A DNA stretch of 64,000 bases, from NCBI GenBank assembly GCA_030645535.1, contig JAUSNM010000103.1, positions 1 to 64,000 on the forward strand, in the 5' to 3' direction. The stretch is from Gallionella sp. (lineage in GTDB: Bacteria > Pseudomonadota > Gammaproteobacteria > Burkholderiales > Gallionellaceae). The notes beneath the pieces are model-generated. The model saw only the letters and a list, made by a program, of their open reading frames with translations, ran no database searches and had not been told where the DNA came from. Shown in pieces: positions 31,781 through 42,173 of the stretch (position 1 is its first letter; each line of letters begins with the position of its first letter). Both the position numbers and the translations under genes were made by a program.

Positions 31781-34420
31781 TTACCTGATCGGCTTGAAGG
31801 TCTCGCTCGTCCTGATTTCTCCAACGAACGGGACTTTCACTCTGGGGCTCTTCTTGACATTGGTTTCATAGAACAAGCTATATCCCTGCATCGCTTCAGG
31901 CGACATATCCTGTTTTGCGGGGCGGAAGCTCAACACGACACCGCCCTGATAAGGCGTTACGTGATGCGCCACTTCATTCCCAAGGCGGTCGACAACGGAA
32001 AATTTCCAGGCCGGATCGTAGCGATCAAGCCATATCTCCCACCAGGGAGGGCATTTCGGCTTGCAAACGGCCTGCCATTGTTTGAGCTTGCCGAAATCGA
32101 TCTTGCCGCAATAAAACGGAGAAAGTGTGCACAGAATGCTCGTCTTGGTGACACGGACACGCCAGACCCCCCGCCCTTGCGTGCCGACGTACAGTGTCAG
32201 CCCGGGCAGATCATGATCAAAATGAACATAGCGTGGTCGCGGGATGTGCGGATCCTTGGCGGTAGGATTGATCGGATTCGATACCCGCCTCCATGTGGTG
32301 CCGCCATTGCGCGACAGGAACAAGCCCGCATCGGCGGCTCCCGCCACCATGTTCTGGCCTTCGTTGGGATCAATCGCCACCATGGTAGGTTGCGGATAGC
32401 CGTTAAAACCGGTAAAGGCCGTCGCGCCGCGCGTGGTGCGATAGCGGAATACGCCGCTAGCAGTCATCAGATCATCGAGTTGCGGCATTGCATTCCAGGT
32501 CACCCCGGCATCGGTGGTCATGCGCATCACCGGCCCCGCAGCCTCCAGATGGGAAGCCAGAATCCGCTCCGGCAGGTTGGAATCGACCGCATACACACCG
32601 ACATTGACCGTGTTGGGCACCTGCTCCCACGCGCCTGCGGCACCGGTTCCGTTGTGACGCCAGAGACTGCCTGCGGTATCGCCGCTGCAGCCACCCCGCT
32701 TCACGAATACATGCACATCGGCACCGCTGCGCGCGATCTGAACGCCACATGCATCGTTGGGCGATCCGGCCCCCACCAGCGACCAGGCCGGCGCCGCCGC
32801 ATTAGCGTTTGTCGTCGCGTACACACCGCTATTAGTCAGCACGATGTAGCTATTGGCGCCGAAATTGGCGATGGATGGCAATTGCTGGAACGACCGCAGA
32901 TTTCCGGGAGGTGCCGCGATCTCGGTGCTGGGCGCGTTGAGTCCGGGAGCGCTGCGGAACAACCTTGTCGAGGGAGCCACGTTGTAACAGCAGATCGTGG
33001 TCAGCGCCTGGGTACTTTCCCCCGTGGCCGCGAAGCTGTCACAACAGCGTTCGTTATTCCAGGTCGGTTTATTGACTCCCGCATTGGTCGTGCCGAAGCT
33101 GCCGTTGTCCTGGTTGCCTTGATAGAGATGCTCGGCATCCTGGCCGGCTGCTGAGACACCGGTCATGGCGAAATTCCACAGGGCAGTGGGTGTCACACTG
33201 GGTTGTTCCCAGGTCGGCGTGTGACACGCCGGGCTGTTGATCGTCGTGTTGCGGAATACGCCGCCATCCGAGGAAAAAATGCGCGGACAATGATTGTTAG
33301 CCATCTGCGTATCGAACACGATCGCGCCGCTGTCATCGTGTGCACCTGCCGTTCGGGTAAATGGCCCGGCCCATGCTCCAGACGCATTACAACGTGCGTT
33401 GCCTCCCGCCGCCGGTGCTGCAGGCGTGGTGCAACTGGCGCGCCACAGTCTCACGTCACCAAACCACAGATCGTAGGCGTTGCCGGTGCGATCATTGGTT
33501 TCGACGAACGGAATGCGCCCCTGCGCGCCGGGGTTTGCATAAGTGACGGGCCAAGTCTGGCCGCCATCGTCGCTCTCGAAGATGCTGGTACCGACCACGG
33601 CGAACAGGACATGCGCCTCGTCCGGAGAAGCCGCTATCGAACAACGACCAGCGGGTAGCGGTGAACTGACCGCCGTGGTCCAGTTGTTGCCGCCATCGGT
33701 CGAGCGGTAATGACCGTCATCGCCGCAAATATCGATGGTTCCGCCGTGATGCACCACCACGTCCCATACGTTCCGAGCCGCACCGACGCCGGTCGGGTTG
33801 ACATAGTCCCAGTTCGCGCCGCTGTCCGTGCTCCGCGCCAGGCCACAATTAGTGCCGATATAGACATGCGCGGCGTTATCCGGATCGATGGCAATGCCGA
33901 ATGCAGCAGGTTCATCACGGCGCGTTGCATTCTCGCAGAAACCCTCCAATGGCACTGCAGTCGCGGGTTTGTTCCAGGTTACCCCGGCATCCAAGCTGAC
34001 ATTGATGCCGGCGATGCTGTTGACGCGGCCATCGTAGAATGAAGTGGCATAGACGCGGCTGGTATTAGCGGGATCAACTTCGACATCCCATGCGACAGTC
34101 GGCACATGGGCCGGCAAATGTGCCCAGGTCTGCCCCGCATCCCGGCTCTTGAACAAACCACCCCACTCGCTGGCCGCATAATAGGTTTTATTATCCCCGG
34201 GCACCGACGCAAGGCCATTGACCCGCCCGCCGGTAGCGCCATCTGAATCGATGGCATCCAGGGAGGAATTTGTCGGGCTGATGTTGCTTGCCAAAATCTT
34301 GGTCTTGGTGAAGATAGGGATGGGCCCCGCCTGGCAGATTGCAGGCAACAGCAAGCCAAGCATGGCACTTACGAGAATGCGTTTCATGGCTTGCTCCCTT
34401 CTTTCATGTCGGCCGGACAA
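31781..34420 (-). CDS. Secreted Asp-box / BNR-repeat (sialidase-like beta-propeller) protein
   Basis: Multiple S-x-D-x-G-x-T-W boxes ([70 protein letters not shown]); signal peptide. Confidence 0.85.
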   Translation of the reverse strand: MSGRHERREQAMKRILVSAMLGLLLPAICQAGPIPIFTKTKILASNISPTNSSLDAIDSDGATGGRVNGLASVPGDNKTYYAASEWGGLFKSRDAGQTWAHLPAHVPTVAWDVEVDPANTSRVYATSFYDGRVNSIAGINVSLDAGVTWNKPATAVPLEGFCENATRRDEPAAFGIAIDPDNAAHVYIGTNCGLARSTDSGANWDYVNPTGVGAARNVWDVVVHHGGTIDICGDDGHYRSTDGGNNWTTAVSSPLPAGRCSIAASPDEAHVLFAVVGTSIFESDDGGQTWPVTYANPGAQGRIPFVETNDRTGNAYDLWFGDVRLWRASCTTPAAPAAGGNARCNASGAWAGPFTRTAGAHDDSGAIVFDTQMANNHCPRIFSSDGGVFRNTTINSPACHTPTWEQPSVTPTALWNFAMTGVSAAGQDAEHLYQGNQDNGSFGTTNAGVNKPTWNNERCCDSFAATGESTQALTTICCYNVAPSTRLFRSAPGLNAPSTEIAAPPGNLRSFQQLPSIANFGANSYIVLTNSGVYATTNANAAAPAWSLVGAGSPNDACGVQIARSGADVHVFVKRGGCSGDTAGSLWRHNGTGAAGAWEQVPNTVNVGVYAVDSNLPERILASHLEAAGPVMRMTTDAGVTWNAMPQLDDLMTASGVFRYRTTRGATAFTGFNGYPQPTMVAIDPNEGQNMVAGAADAGLFLSRNGGTTWRRVSNPINPTAKDPHIPRPRYVHFDHDLPGLTLYVGTQGRGVWRVRVTKTSILCTLSPFYCGKIDFGKLKQWQAVCKPKCPPWWEIWLDRYDPAWKFSVVDRLGNEVAHHVTPYQGGVVLSFRPAKQDMSPEAMQGYSLFYETNVKKSPRVKVPFVGEIRTSETFKPIR

Positions 34421-34935
34421 ACCGGCGCTTCACAGGCAACCTCCTGGTCACCTTGGCCTGCATTACCTAGCCGAAAGCGGTAGAGCAGCCCAGGTTCAAG
34501 GTTCTCGATTTCTATCTGCTGCCTTGTCTTGCCGCCTGAAGCCTCAGCGACGGCACGGCTTTTCTCGGAAACATGCAATTTCAGATCGTAAGCCCGCGTC
34601 GTGCGCCCTTCGCTTTTTACATCCCGACTGGCGCCCGCTTTTGCCTTTGGTACACCGCCCTCACCGATTACGCCGAACGACTGATACAAACCGCTCTTAA
34701 AACCACCGTGAAACACGCTGACATCCAGTGTCGGCTGCACCCGTGTAGCAGATGCGCCCGGAGGACTGAACCAGCTCAACTCGGCGATACCGGTGCGCAG
34801 CCTGGTGTCGCTGCATCGTACCTGGCATGTCATGCTGGATTGCTCAGCGTGCGCCGAGCATATCAACAGCCCGCTTATGGCGATGATGCCGTGCAATTTC
34901 AATAAACGTTGGAACATGGTCATACCTCCTGTCAA
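34384..34935 (-). CDS. Secreted hypothetical protein, likely co-transcribed with the Asp-box protein
   Basis: Signal peptide IIAISGLLICSAHA; overlaps start of downstream gene. Confidence 0.7.
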   Translation of the reverse strand: MTGGMTMFQRLLKLHGIIAISGLLICSAHAEQSSMTCQVRCSDTRLRTGIAELSWFSPPGASATRVQPTLDVSVFHGGFKSGLYQSFGVIGEGGVPKAKAGASRDVKSEGRTTRAYDLKLHVSEKSRAVAEASGGKTRQQIEIENLEPGLLYRFRLGNAGQGDQEVACEAPVCPADMKEGSKP

Positions 34936-35035
34936 TTCAACTTCGATTAAATCATCAACACGTAAATGCGACGTGAGCGGACTATTCGTCGCAGACCTGA
35001 AAACCGGAAATAAATGCAGCCCGCGGGGATAACTT

Positions 35036-35110
35036 CACGCGGAACCATACTCGCTCGCAGAGTGACGGGCAATATGCCAAACGGCCTATGTATTTTGGCC
35101 TATGGGAGCA
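35036..35110 (-). promoter_or_regulatory. Repeated promoter-like element, copy 4 (upstream of Asp-box operon)
   Basis: Minus strand: CATAGGCCAAAATACATAGGCCGTTTGGCATATTGCCC-(17 bp)-TATGGT. Confidence 0.65.
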
Positions 35111-35556
35111 GACTAAGGATCGAGAACTGAGGATTGAGGACTGAGGACCTGGATCGAGGAAAGCCAGTCATAGAGGCACACGGCGTTGCCGCACTGACAA
35201 AGATTCCGCTTTACGCAGATTCACTATGAGTACCGCCATTTCCCCTGAGCGCCGCCGAAGATAGTTCGCAAACAACGGTGTAGTTGGGCGAAAACGTGTT
35301 GCGATACGCAGCATTACAACTGTTTCGGCGAATCAAATAACACGTTGGATGGCTGAGCCAACACTGTTTGAGCTCCGCAGTTGGGGCGCGAAGTGTGCGC
35401 CCCACCAGGGCGAGTTGCACAGCCTCGCTTGTTTGCGGACTATCGAGGGAACGCCGCAGGCGCGGCAAACCGGGGTCGCCTTTTCTTGGCCGCGGGGCTA
35501 CACCCGCCCCCTCGCCACCCTCTCCCGAGCCCTCTCCCGCCGACGGGAGAGGGGGA

Positions 35557-38500
35557 TTATTCTTCCCTTACCTTGAACCACGCTGCATACAGCGCGGGCA
35601 GAAACAGACAGGTCAGCATGGTCGCGACCACCAGTCCGCCCATGATGGTGACCGCCATCGGCCCCCAGAACACCTGGCGGGTAAGCGGGATCATCGCCAG
35701 GATCGCCGCGGCTGCGGTCAGCATGATCGGGCGGAAGCGCCGTACGGTGGAACTGATGATGGATTCCCAGCGGGTTTTGCCCTCCTCCTCGTCCTGACGG
35801 ATCTGATCCACCAGTATCACCGAGTTGCGCATGATCATCCCGGCCAGCGCGATAAAGCCGAGATTAGCGACGAAGCCGAACGGCACCTGGAAAATCAGCA
35901 ACGCACCCGTCACGCCGATCAAGCCCAACGGGGCGGTGAGCAGCACGATGATGGTGCGACTGATACTTTGCAACTGCATCATCAGCAGGGTGATCACGCC
36001 GACCAGCATCAGCGGCATCACCGCCATGATCGCCTTCTGTCCCTTGGCTGACTCCTCGACGCTGCCACCCATCTCGATATGAAAGCCTGCCGGAAGTTTG
36101 GCGCGCAGCGTTTCAAGCTGCGCATTCAGCTCATTGGATGCGGTTGCAGGCTGGGTCTTATCGCTCATATCGGCCAGTACCGTCATGGTAGGCAGCCGGT
36201 TGCGCCGCCAGATGACGGCTTCTTCCAGCACAGGAACCAGACGTGCAACTTGCGCCAGCGGCACGTGACGACCATTCTCCAGCGGAATATCCAGACCTGC
36301 CAGGCGGTCCAGCGAACGTGCATCACCCGCAATGCCGCCGCGCCACACCACGTCGATCAGCTGGTCATCCTCACGATATTGCGTCAGGGCCACGCCGTTC
36401 AGCCAGCCTTGCATCGCCTGCGCGATGTCACGACTGGAAGTACCAAGCGCGCGCGCCTTGTCCTGATCCACTGCGATGTGCACGCTTTTGACTTTTTCAT
36501 TCCAGTCGAAACTGACATCCTGCAAATGCGAATTGGCGCGCATCAAGATTGAGACCTGATCGGCGATGATACGCACCTGCTCGACGTCCGCTCCGCTGAC
36601 GCGGAACTGCACCGGATAGCCTACCGGAGGACCATTTTCCAGTCTCACCACATGCGGATGGATATGACTGAAACCGCCCGCGGCAGAGGTAAAGATTTGC
36701 TCCAGGCGCAGCTTGAGTTCCTCGCGCGCCTTGAAGTCTTTGGTTAAAATCACGCACTGTGCGTAGTTATCGCTGAACAACTTCACATCCAGCGACAAAA
36801 AGAAGCGCGGCGCACTGTTGCCGACGTAGCACGAATAAGTGGCAACAGCAGGATCGTCCTTGAGCAGGGCTTCAATACGCATAGTCTCGCGCTCGGTGGC
36901 TTTGAGCGAAGCGCCTTGTGGCAGCCAGATATCCACCATCAATTCCAGCCGGCTGGAGGACGGGAAAAACTGCTTTTGCACACCCGCACTGAACGCTGCG
37001 ATGGACAAAACGAACAGCAGCAGCGTCGCTGCGATCACTTTCCAGCGATTGCGCAGGCACCATACCAGCAGAGCACGAAAGCGCCGATAAAACGGTGTGT
37101 CGTAGATGTCTTCGCCGTGCTTCTGGGCTTTTGCGATCAGCTTTGCAGGATTGAGCAATTTAAAACCCAGATAAGGCGTGAACACGACCGCGACCAGCCA
37201 CGACACCAGCAGCGCGATGGTCACCACAGCAAAGATCGAAAAAGTGTATTCGCTGGCGGCCGATTTGGAAAATCCCACCGGCGTGAAAGCTGCGGCCGTT
37301 ATCAGCGTGCCGGTCAGCATCGGAAAAGCCGTCGAGGTATAGGCGAAGGTCGCCGCCTGAAAGCGATCCCAGCCCTGCTCCATTTTTACCACCATCATTT
37401 CCACGGCGATGATCGCATCATCGACCAGCAAACCCAGCGCAATGACCAGCGCGCCCAGCGAGATGCGCTGCAAGTCGATGCCGAACACCTTCATCATGAA
37501 AAACGTGATCGCCAGCACCAGCGGGATAGACAAGGCCACCACCGTGCCGGTGCGCCAGCCCAGGCTCAGGAACGACACCGCCAGCACGATCAGAATCGCC
37601 TCGGCCAGCGAATCCTGAAACAGAGAAACCGAGCCTTTGACCACGTCAGGCTGATCGGCGACCACATGCACTTCAACGCCCACGGGCAGGGCTACTTTAA
37701 TCGATTTCATCGCGGCATCCAGATTTTCACCCAGCTGTATGACGTTACCGCCCTTGTCCATGATGACACCGATACCGATGGCAGGCACACCGCCCACCCG
37801 CATCTGTGGCCTCGGCGGATCGCTCAAGCCGCGCGAGACTTTCACGATATCGCCCAGCCGCATGTGCTGCCCGTTCACCAGCAGATCGGTATTGCGGATG
37901 CGTTCGATGCTGTCGAAACCACCGGTCACGCGCAACCAGATGCGGTCGCTGCTGGTATCGACAAACCCGGAAGGGACCAGCGCATTCTGCTGTTGCAGCG
38001 CCGCACCTATCTGCGCGGGTGTGATGCCGAAACCAGCCAGACGCGCAGGGGTGGCATCCAGATAAATTTTTTCGTCCTGCACACCGATCAGTTCGACGCG
38101 TTTGACGTCCGGCACGCGTTTTAGATCAAGAGCCACCAGATCCGCATAACGGCGCAAAGCTGCCAGATCAAAGCCATCGCCGGTCAGGGCGAAGATGTTG
38201 ATTTGCACATCGCCGAATTCATCATTGGGGAACGGCCCCTGTACGCCGGCCGGCAAGGTGTGCCTGATATCATCCAGTTTCTTGCGCACCTGCCGCCAGG
38301 CTTCAGGCACTTCCTGCTTGGGCGTGTAATCCTTGAGCACCACGAACACCATGGACTCACCGGGTTTTGACGCCGAGCGCAGCACATCCACCCAGGGCGT
38401 TTCCTGCAACTTCTTCTCAATCCGCTCGGTGAGTTCGCGTTCCACTTCCTGCGTGGCAGCACCCGGCCACAGCGTGCGCACCGCCATCACCTTGAAGGTA

Positions 38501-38628
38501 AAATCGGGATCTTCGGCACGGCCCAGATTGAAATAAGAAATCACCCCCGCCGCTGTCAGCACGATGATCAGAAACAGCACCATTTGCTGATGCGTCAGCG
38601 CCCAACTGGACAGGTTCGGCCCTTTCAT
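35557..38628 (-). CDS. RND efflux transporter permease (AcrB/HAE1-type)
   Basis: 1023 aa, GEDIYDTPFYRRFRALL, LVDDAIIAVEMMVVKMEQG, terminal TM block. Confidence 0.93.
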   Translation of the reverse strand: MKGPNLSSWALTHQQMVLFLIIVLTAAGVISYFNLGRAEDPDFTFKVMAVRTLWPGAATQEVERELTERIEKKLQETPWVDVLRSASKPGESMVFVVLKDYTPKQEVPEAWRQVRKKLDDIRHTLPAGVQGPFPNDEFGDVQINIFALTGDGFDLAALRRYADLVALDLKRVPDVKRVELIGVQDEKIYLDATPARLAGFGITPAQIGAALQQQNALVPSGFVDTSSDRIWLRVTGGFDSIERIRNTDLLVNGQHMRLGDIVKVSRGLSDPPRPQMRVGGVPAIGIGVIMDKGGNVIQLGENLDAAMKSIKVALPVGVEVHVVADQPDVVKGSVSLFQDSLAEAILIVLAVSFLSLGWRTGTVVALSIPLVLAITFFMMKVFGIDLQRISLGALVIALGLLVDDAIIAVEMMVVKMEQGWDRFQAATFAYTSTAFPMLTGTLITAAAFTPVGFSKSAASEYTFSIFAVVTIALLVSWLVAVVFTPYLGFKLLNPAKLIAKAQKHGEDIYDTPFYRRFRALLVWCLRNRWKVIAATLLLFVLSIAAFSAGVQKQFFPSSSRLELMVDIWLPQGASLKATERETMRIEALLKDDPAVATYSCYVGNSAPRFFLSLDVKLFSDNYAQCVILTKDFKAREELKLRLEQIFTSAAGGFSHIHPHVVRLENGPPVGYPVQFRVSGADVEQVRIIADQVSILMRANSHLQDVSFDWNEKVKSVHIAVDQDKARALGTSSRDIAQAMQGWLNGVALTQYREDDQLIDVVWRGGIAGDARSLDRLAGLDIPLENGRHVPLAQVARLVPVLEEAVIWRRNRLPTMTVLADMSDKTQPATASNELNAQLETLRAKLPAGFHIEMGGSVEESAKGQKAIMAVMPLMLVGVITLLMMQLQSISRTIIVLLTAPLGLIGVTGALLIFQVPFGFVANLGFIALAGMIMRNSVILVDQIRQDEEEGKTRWESIISSTVRRFRPIMLTAAAAILAMIPLTRQVFWGPMAVTIMGGLVVATMLTCLFLPALYAAWFKVREE

Positions 38629-39683
38629 GGCGCGCTGCCGTTGACGGATTCAATAAGCTGGATTTTTTCACCTGCTGACAGGCGATGTACACCGGCACTG
38701 ACAATGCGCTCACCGGTAATCAGGCCGCTGGCGATCACGGCACCATTATCACGCCAGGCCTTTATTTCTACCTGCCGCAGACTGACGCTGTGATCCGCCG
38801 CCACGACCCATACCGCCGTCTGGCGGCCCTGCTGATAAATGGCCGAGATTGGAATCAACAACTCAGCCTTCGAACCTTGCGAACTGTTGAAACGCACACG
38901 TGCGGTCATACCCAGTGCCATCTGTCTACCCGAAATATGGCCGGCCTCCGCACTGAACGCCACGCGCGCAGGATAGGTGCGACTGGCAGGATCGGCGGAT
39001 GACGACAGTTCGCGCAAGCGTCCGGTCATGGGCGAACCATCATCCGTCAGCACGACGACTTCCGCCGCATCGCCCACGCGACGCATGGCGAACTGCGCTT
39101 CAGGTATCTCGATCGCCACCTCCAGCTCCCCCGATTCTGCAAGACGTAACACTGCCTGCCCTGCGCTTACCACCTGCCCTGCTTCTGCGAGCGTCGCAGT
39201 GACCAGGCCGTCATGCCCGGCACGCAACGTGGTGTAATCCGACTGATTGCGCGTCAATCCAGCTTGCGCAGCTGCAGATTGGAGCGTGGCTTCTTTGGCA
39301 TCCAGCGCGGACTGACTGACGAAGCCCTTACTGCGCAACTCGCGATACCGCATCGCATCGTTCTCGGCCAGCTTGAATTGCGCCTGGGCAGCACCCGTTT
39401 GCAGGCTCGCGTCTGCCGGATCAAGGCGAGCCAGCACCTGCCCGGCTTTTACTTGCATACCCGCCTCCACAAGCCGTTCGATGATCTTGCCGCCTGTGCG
39501 AAAACCTAAAGCAACCTCATGGCGTGCGCGAACTTCGCCGCTATACACGCTGCTGTCTTCCCCGGCCAGCGCTCCCACCACCTGAGTCAATGCGGGCCGC
39601 ACAGTCTTGACGGGTGGAGGTGATTCCTTGCTGCAAGCTGAGAGGGTGACGGCCAGTGAGACGAATAACAGAATGGATTTCAT
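38625..39683 (-). CDS. RND efflux periplasmic adaptor (membrane fusion protein)
   Basis: Lipoprotein signal LSACSKE; VKAGQVLARLDPADASL, hairpin and barrel pattern; overlaps permease gene. Confidence 0.92.
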   Translation of the reverse strand: MKSILLFVSLAVTLSACSKESPPPVKTVRPALTQVVGALAGEDSSVYSGEVRARHEVALGFRTGGKIIERLVEAGMQVKAGQVLARLDPADASLQTGAAQAQFKLAENDAMRYRELRSKGFVSQSALDAKEATLQSAAAQAGLTRNQSDYTTLRAGHDGLVTATLAEAGQVVSAGQAVLRLAESGELEVAIEIPEAQFAMRRVGDAAEVVVLTDDGSPMTGRLRELSSSADPASRTYPARVAFSAEAGHISGRQMALGMTARVRFNSSQGSKAELLIPISAIYQQGRQTAVWVVAADHSVSLRQVEIKAWRDNGAVIASGLITGERIVSAGVHRLSAGEKIQLIESVNGSAP

Positions 39684-39784
39684 CGTGTATCAGGCTTTGC
39701 TTAATGAGGTGTGCAATGTAGTTTTCAAACGGCTGTTTGTCAAACCAAAGAGAGTAAGGGAGAAGGGGGAAGAGGGAAGGAAAT

Positions 39785-39819
39785 AAAAAAGCCGGCCACA
39801 TGTCTGCACCGGCTTTTTT
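39785..39819. terminator. Bidirectional rho-independent terminator
   Basis: aaaaaagccgg-ccacatgtctgca-ccggctttttt. Confidence 0.88.
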
Positions 39820-39836
39820 ACCGGGTCACAGTTTGA

Positions 39837-39905
39837 TCAGAACTTGTAAACAGCACCGACAGTCATGACGTTGGCGTCAGCGGACGAAGAAATCAGGTTG
39901 AACTT
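39837..39905 (-). pseudogene. 3' remnant of an outer-membrane porin/beta-barrel gene
   Basis: Minus-strand reading FNLISSSADANVMTVGAVYKF* directly before the terminator; no ORF continuing upstream. Confidence 0.65.
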
Positions 39906-40029
39906 TTTAGCTCACAAGTATTCTGACACCAAACTTGCATGGCAAACATGCTTGTTGGCATGTAAAATCAGCGGACGCCTGTCTTTGGTTTCCTCCAAGC
40001 TTAGAACGAATGGCAGAAATTCATAATCA

Positions 40030-40635
40030 ATGATAAAAATTATCGATCACAACATCAGGACTCGCCCTTACACCGTGCATTTTTCCGGGCGGGATGCTGC
40101 GGACAGAGCCGAGATTGAGCAATTTATCGCTGCGGTTTTTTTTCAGGTATGCGGTGCAAAAGTCCACTTGTTCCTGCCCACCTTGCTGAGCCTGCGCGAT
40201 CTGGATGGCAAGCTGATTGCGGCCTGCGGCATACGCAACGCAGGAGCTGAGCGCCTCTATCTGGAAAACTACCTGGATCAACCTGTTGAGCAGGTGCTCT
40301 CAGAGCGGGTAGGCTCGACCGTTTTGCGCAGCGACATTGTTGAAATAGGCAATTATTCAGTCGCCGAGTTGGGCGTATCCCGGAAGTTGAGCGCTGCCAT
40401 TTTTGACCAGTTGCATGCCACTTCCAAACAATGGGCGGTTTTTACCGCGGTGCAAGTAGTGCGTAATGCCTTGCTCAAATTGGATATCATTCCGGAAATA
40501 CTCTGTGATGCAGATATCAAACATCTTCCACTGGCAGAACAATCCGAGTGGGGCAGTTATTATGAGCAAAATCCGCAAGTCATGGCGATACGGCGCATGG
40601 AACGTCGCCGTAAAAGCCGTGACAGCGCATCATAA
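40030..40635 (+). CDS. Thermostable hemolysin family protein (T_hemolysin, GNAT-like)
   Basis: HLFLPTLLSLRDLDGKLIAACGIRNAGAERLYLENYLDQPVEQVLSE and VEIGNYSV pattern. Confidence 0.85.
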   Translation: MIKIIDHNIRTRPYTVHFSGRDAADRAEIEQFIAAVFFQVCGAKVHLFLPTLLSLRDLDGKLIAACGIRNAGAERLYLENYLDQPVEQVLSERVGSTVLRSDIVEIGNYSVAELGVSRKLSAAIFDQLHATSKQWAVFTAVQVVRNALLKLDIIPEILCDADIKHLPLAEQSEWGSYYEQNPQVMAIRRMERRRKSRDSAS

Positions 40636-40647
40636 GGAGTAAAAGAC

Positions 40648-42144
40648 ATGCAGCCTTCCATCATTGCGGCACTCGACCTGCAGTGCGAAAAACAGCCCGA
40701 CGCGCTGGCATTAGTTGGCGAACAGCATGTACTCAGCTATCAGGGCTTACGCGCTGCAATCGAACAAATCAGCGCGCAGCTGGGCGCCATGCCGGCCAAA
40801 ACGATGGGGCTGGCACTCGATAACTCGCCATTGTGGGTCGTGTTCGATCTGGCAGGCTTAGCTTCCGACAAAGTCATCATTCCCTTGCCGTTTTTTTTCT
40901 CAGACGAACAAGTCGCACACAGCATAAGGGATGCCGGCATTACCTGCGTGCTCACCGACCAACCCGATCTGTATCAAAAAATTCTGGCGGCCTCAGGCAT
41001 CGAAACAGAGGCTACCTTCACGCATATCATCAACGATCAACAAATCAGCGAGATTCGCCTCGCCAACATCCCCGCGAAGGAATTACCGGCAGGCACGGTC
41101 AAAGTCACTTACACCTCCGGCACGACCGGGCACCCCAAAGGCGTGTGCTTAAGCGGCGAGGCGCTATACAAGGTGGCAACCTCATTGCTGGCAGTCACAA
41201 GGGGAAAACCGGGCGACAGGCATGTCAGCATTCTGCCGCTGTCGACCTTGCTGGAAAATCTGGCCGGCGTATATGTGCCGCTGCTGGCGGGGGCCACCTG
41301 CCATTTGCTGCCGCAGGCTACCGTGGGACTTTCCGGCTCCAGCGGCCTGGATGTACAAAAAATGCTGGGCACGCTGATCAAATATCATGCCACCACTACG
41401 ATTCTGACCCCGCAATTACTGCACGCAGCAGTAGCTGCGATTGAAGCCGGCCATCCAAAACCTGAAGCATTGCGCTTCGTTGCGATCGGCGGTGCAACTG
41501 TTTCCGAGCGTTTGCTGCAACGCGCACAAAATCTCGGTATCCCGGCCTTTGAAGGCTACGGCTTGTCCGAATGTGCGTCGGTGGTGTCGCTCAACACCGA
41601 GAACAACCGCTGTATTGGCAGTGTAGGCAAACCCCTGCCGCACACACAGCTTAAATTCAACGAGGACGGCGAAATTTTAGTCGCAGGTTCCACACTGCTG
41701 GGTTACACCGGTGGCGAACCCGTGCCGGCGGGTGCCTATTGGCCGACCGGCGACATCGGTTTCCTGGACGAAAACGGCTTTTTACACTTAACAGGCCGCA
41801 AGAAAAACATTTTCATCACCTCATTCGGGCGCAATGTATCGCCGGAATGGGTGGAACGCGAACTGACCCTGCATCCGGCCATCGCACAGGCAGCGGTGTT
41901 CGGTGAGGCACGTCCGTGGAATGTAGCCGTGATCGTGCCGCGCGGCAACGCCGCGGAAGCGGCAGTCAACCAGGCTATCGAGGAAGCAAACCTGGTTCTG
42001 CCCGACTATGCTCAGGTAAAATGCTGGTTGCCGGCAGCAACGCCGTTTCTGCCGCAAAATGGCCAGCTGACCGCCAATGGCCGATTGAAACGCGAGGCGA
42101 TCCAGGCGCAATACCAGACAGCCATCGAAAAACTTTATCCCTAA
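40648..42144 (+). CDS. AMP-binding acyl/aryl-adenylate-forming enzyme
   Basis: VTYTSGTTGHPKGV, EGYGLSECASVVSLN, PTGDIGFLDENGFLHLTGRKKNIFITSFGRNVSPEWVE. Confidence 0.93.
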   Translation: MQPSIIAALDLQCEKQPDALALVGEQHVLSYQGLRAAIEQISAQLGAMPAKTMGLALDNSPLWVVFDLAGLASDKVIIPLPFFFSDEQVAHSIRDAGITCVLTDQPDLYQKILAASGIETEATFTHIINDQQISEIRLANIPAKELPAGTVKVTYTSGTTGHPKGVCLSGEALYKVATSLLAVTRGKPGDRHVSILPLSTLLENLAGVYVPLLAGATCHLLPQATVGLSGSSGLDVQKMLGTLIKYHATTTILTPQLLHAAVAAIEAGHPKPEALRFVAIGGATVSERLLQRAQNLGIPAFEGYGLSECASVVSLNTENNRCIGSVGKPLPHTQLKFNEDGEILVAGSTLLGYTGGEPVPAGAYWPTGDIGFLDENGFLHLTGRKKNIFITSFGRNVSPEWVERELTLHPAIAQAAVFGEARPWNVAVIVPRGNAAEAAVNQAIEEANLVLPDYAQVKCWLPAATPFLPQNGQLTANGRLKREAIQAQYQTAIEKLYP

Positions 42145-42173
42145 TATTCAAATAATTGCATAGAGGAAATCCC

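Noticed and set aside
31274-33154. 626-aa plus-strand ORF
   Set aside because: Mostly antisense to the Asp-box protein gene, which has repeated family motifs and a signal peptide; the plus frame has no recognisable domain and an Arg/His/Pro-rich antisense-type composition.
35170-35550. Short ORFs between the promoter copy 4 region and the RND permease
   Set aside because: No SD, no family resemblance, overlapping on both strands; region contains repeat-like sequence (cggcaaaccggggtcgccttttcttgg).
36916-38124. 402-aa plus-strand ORF
   Set aside because: Antisense to the RND permease; His/Arg/Gln-rich shadow ORF.
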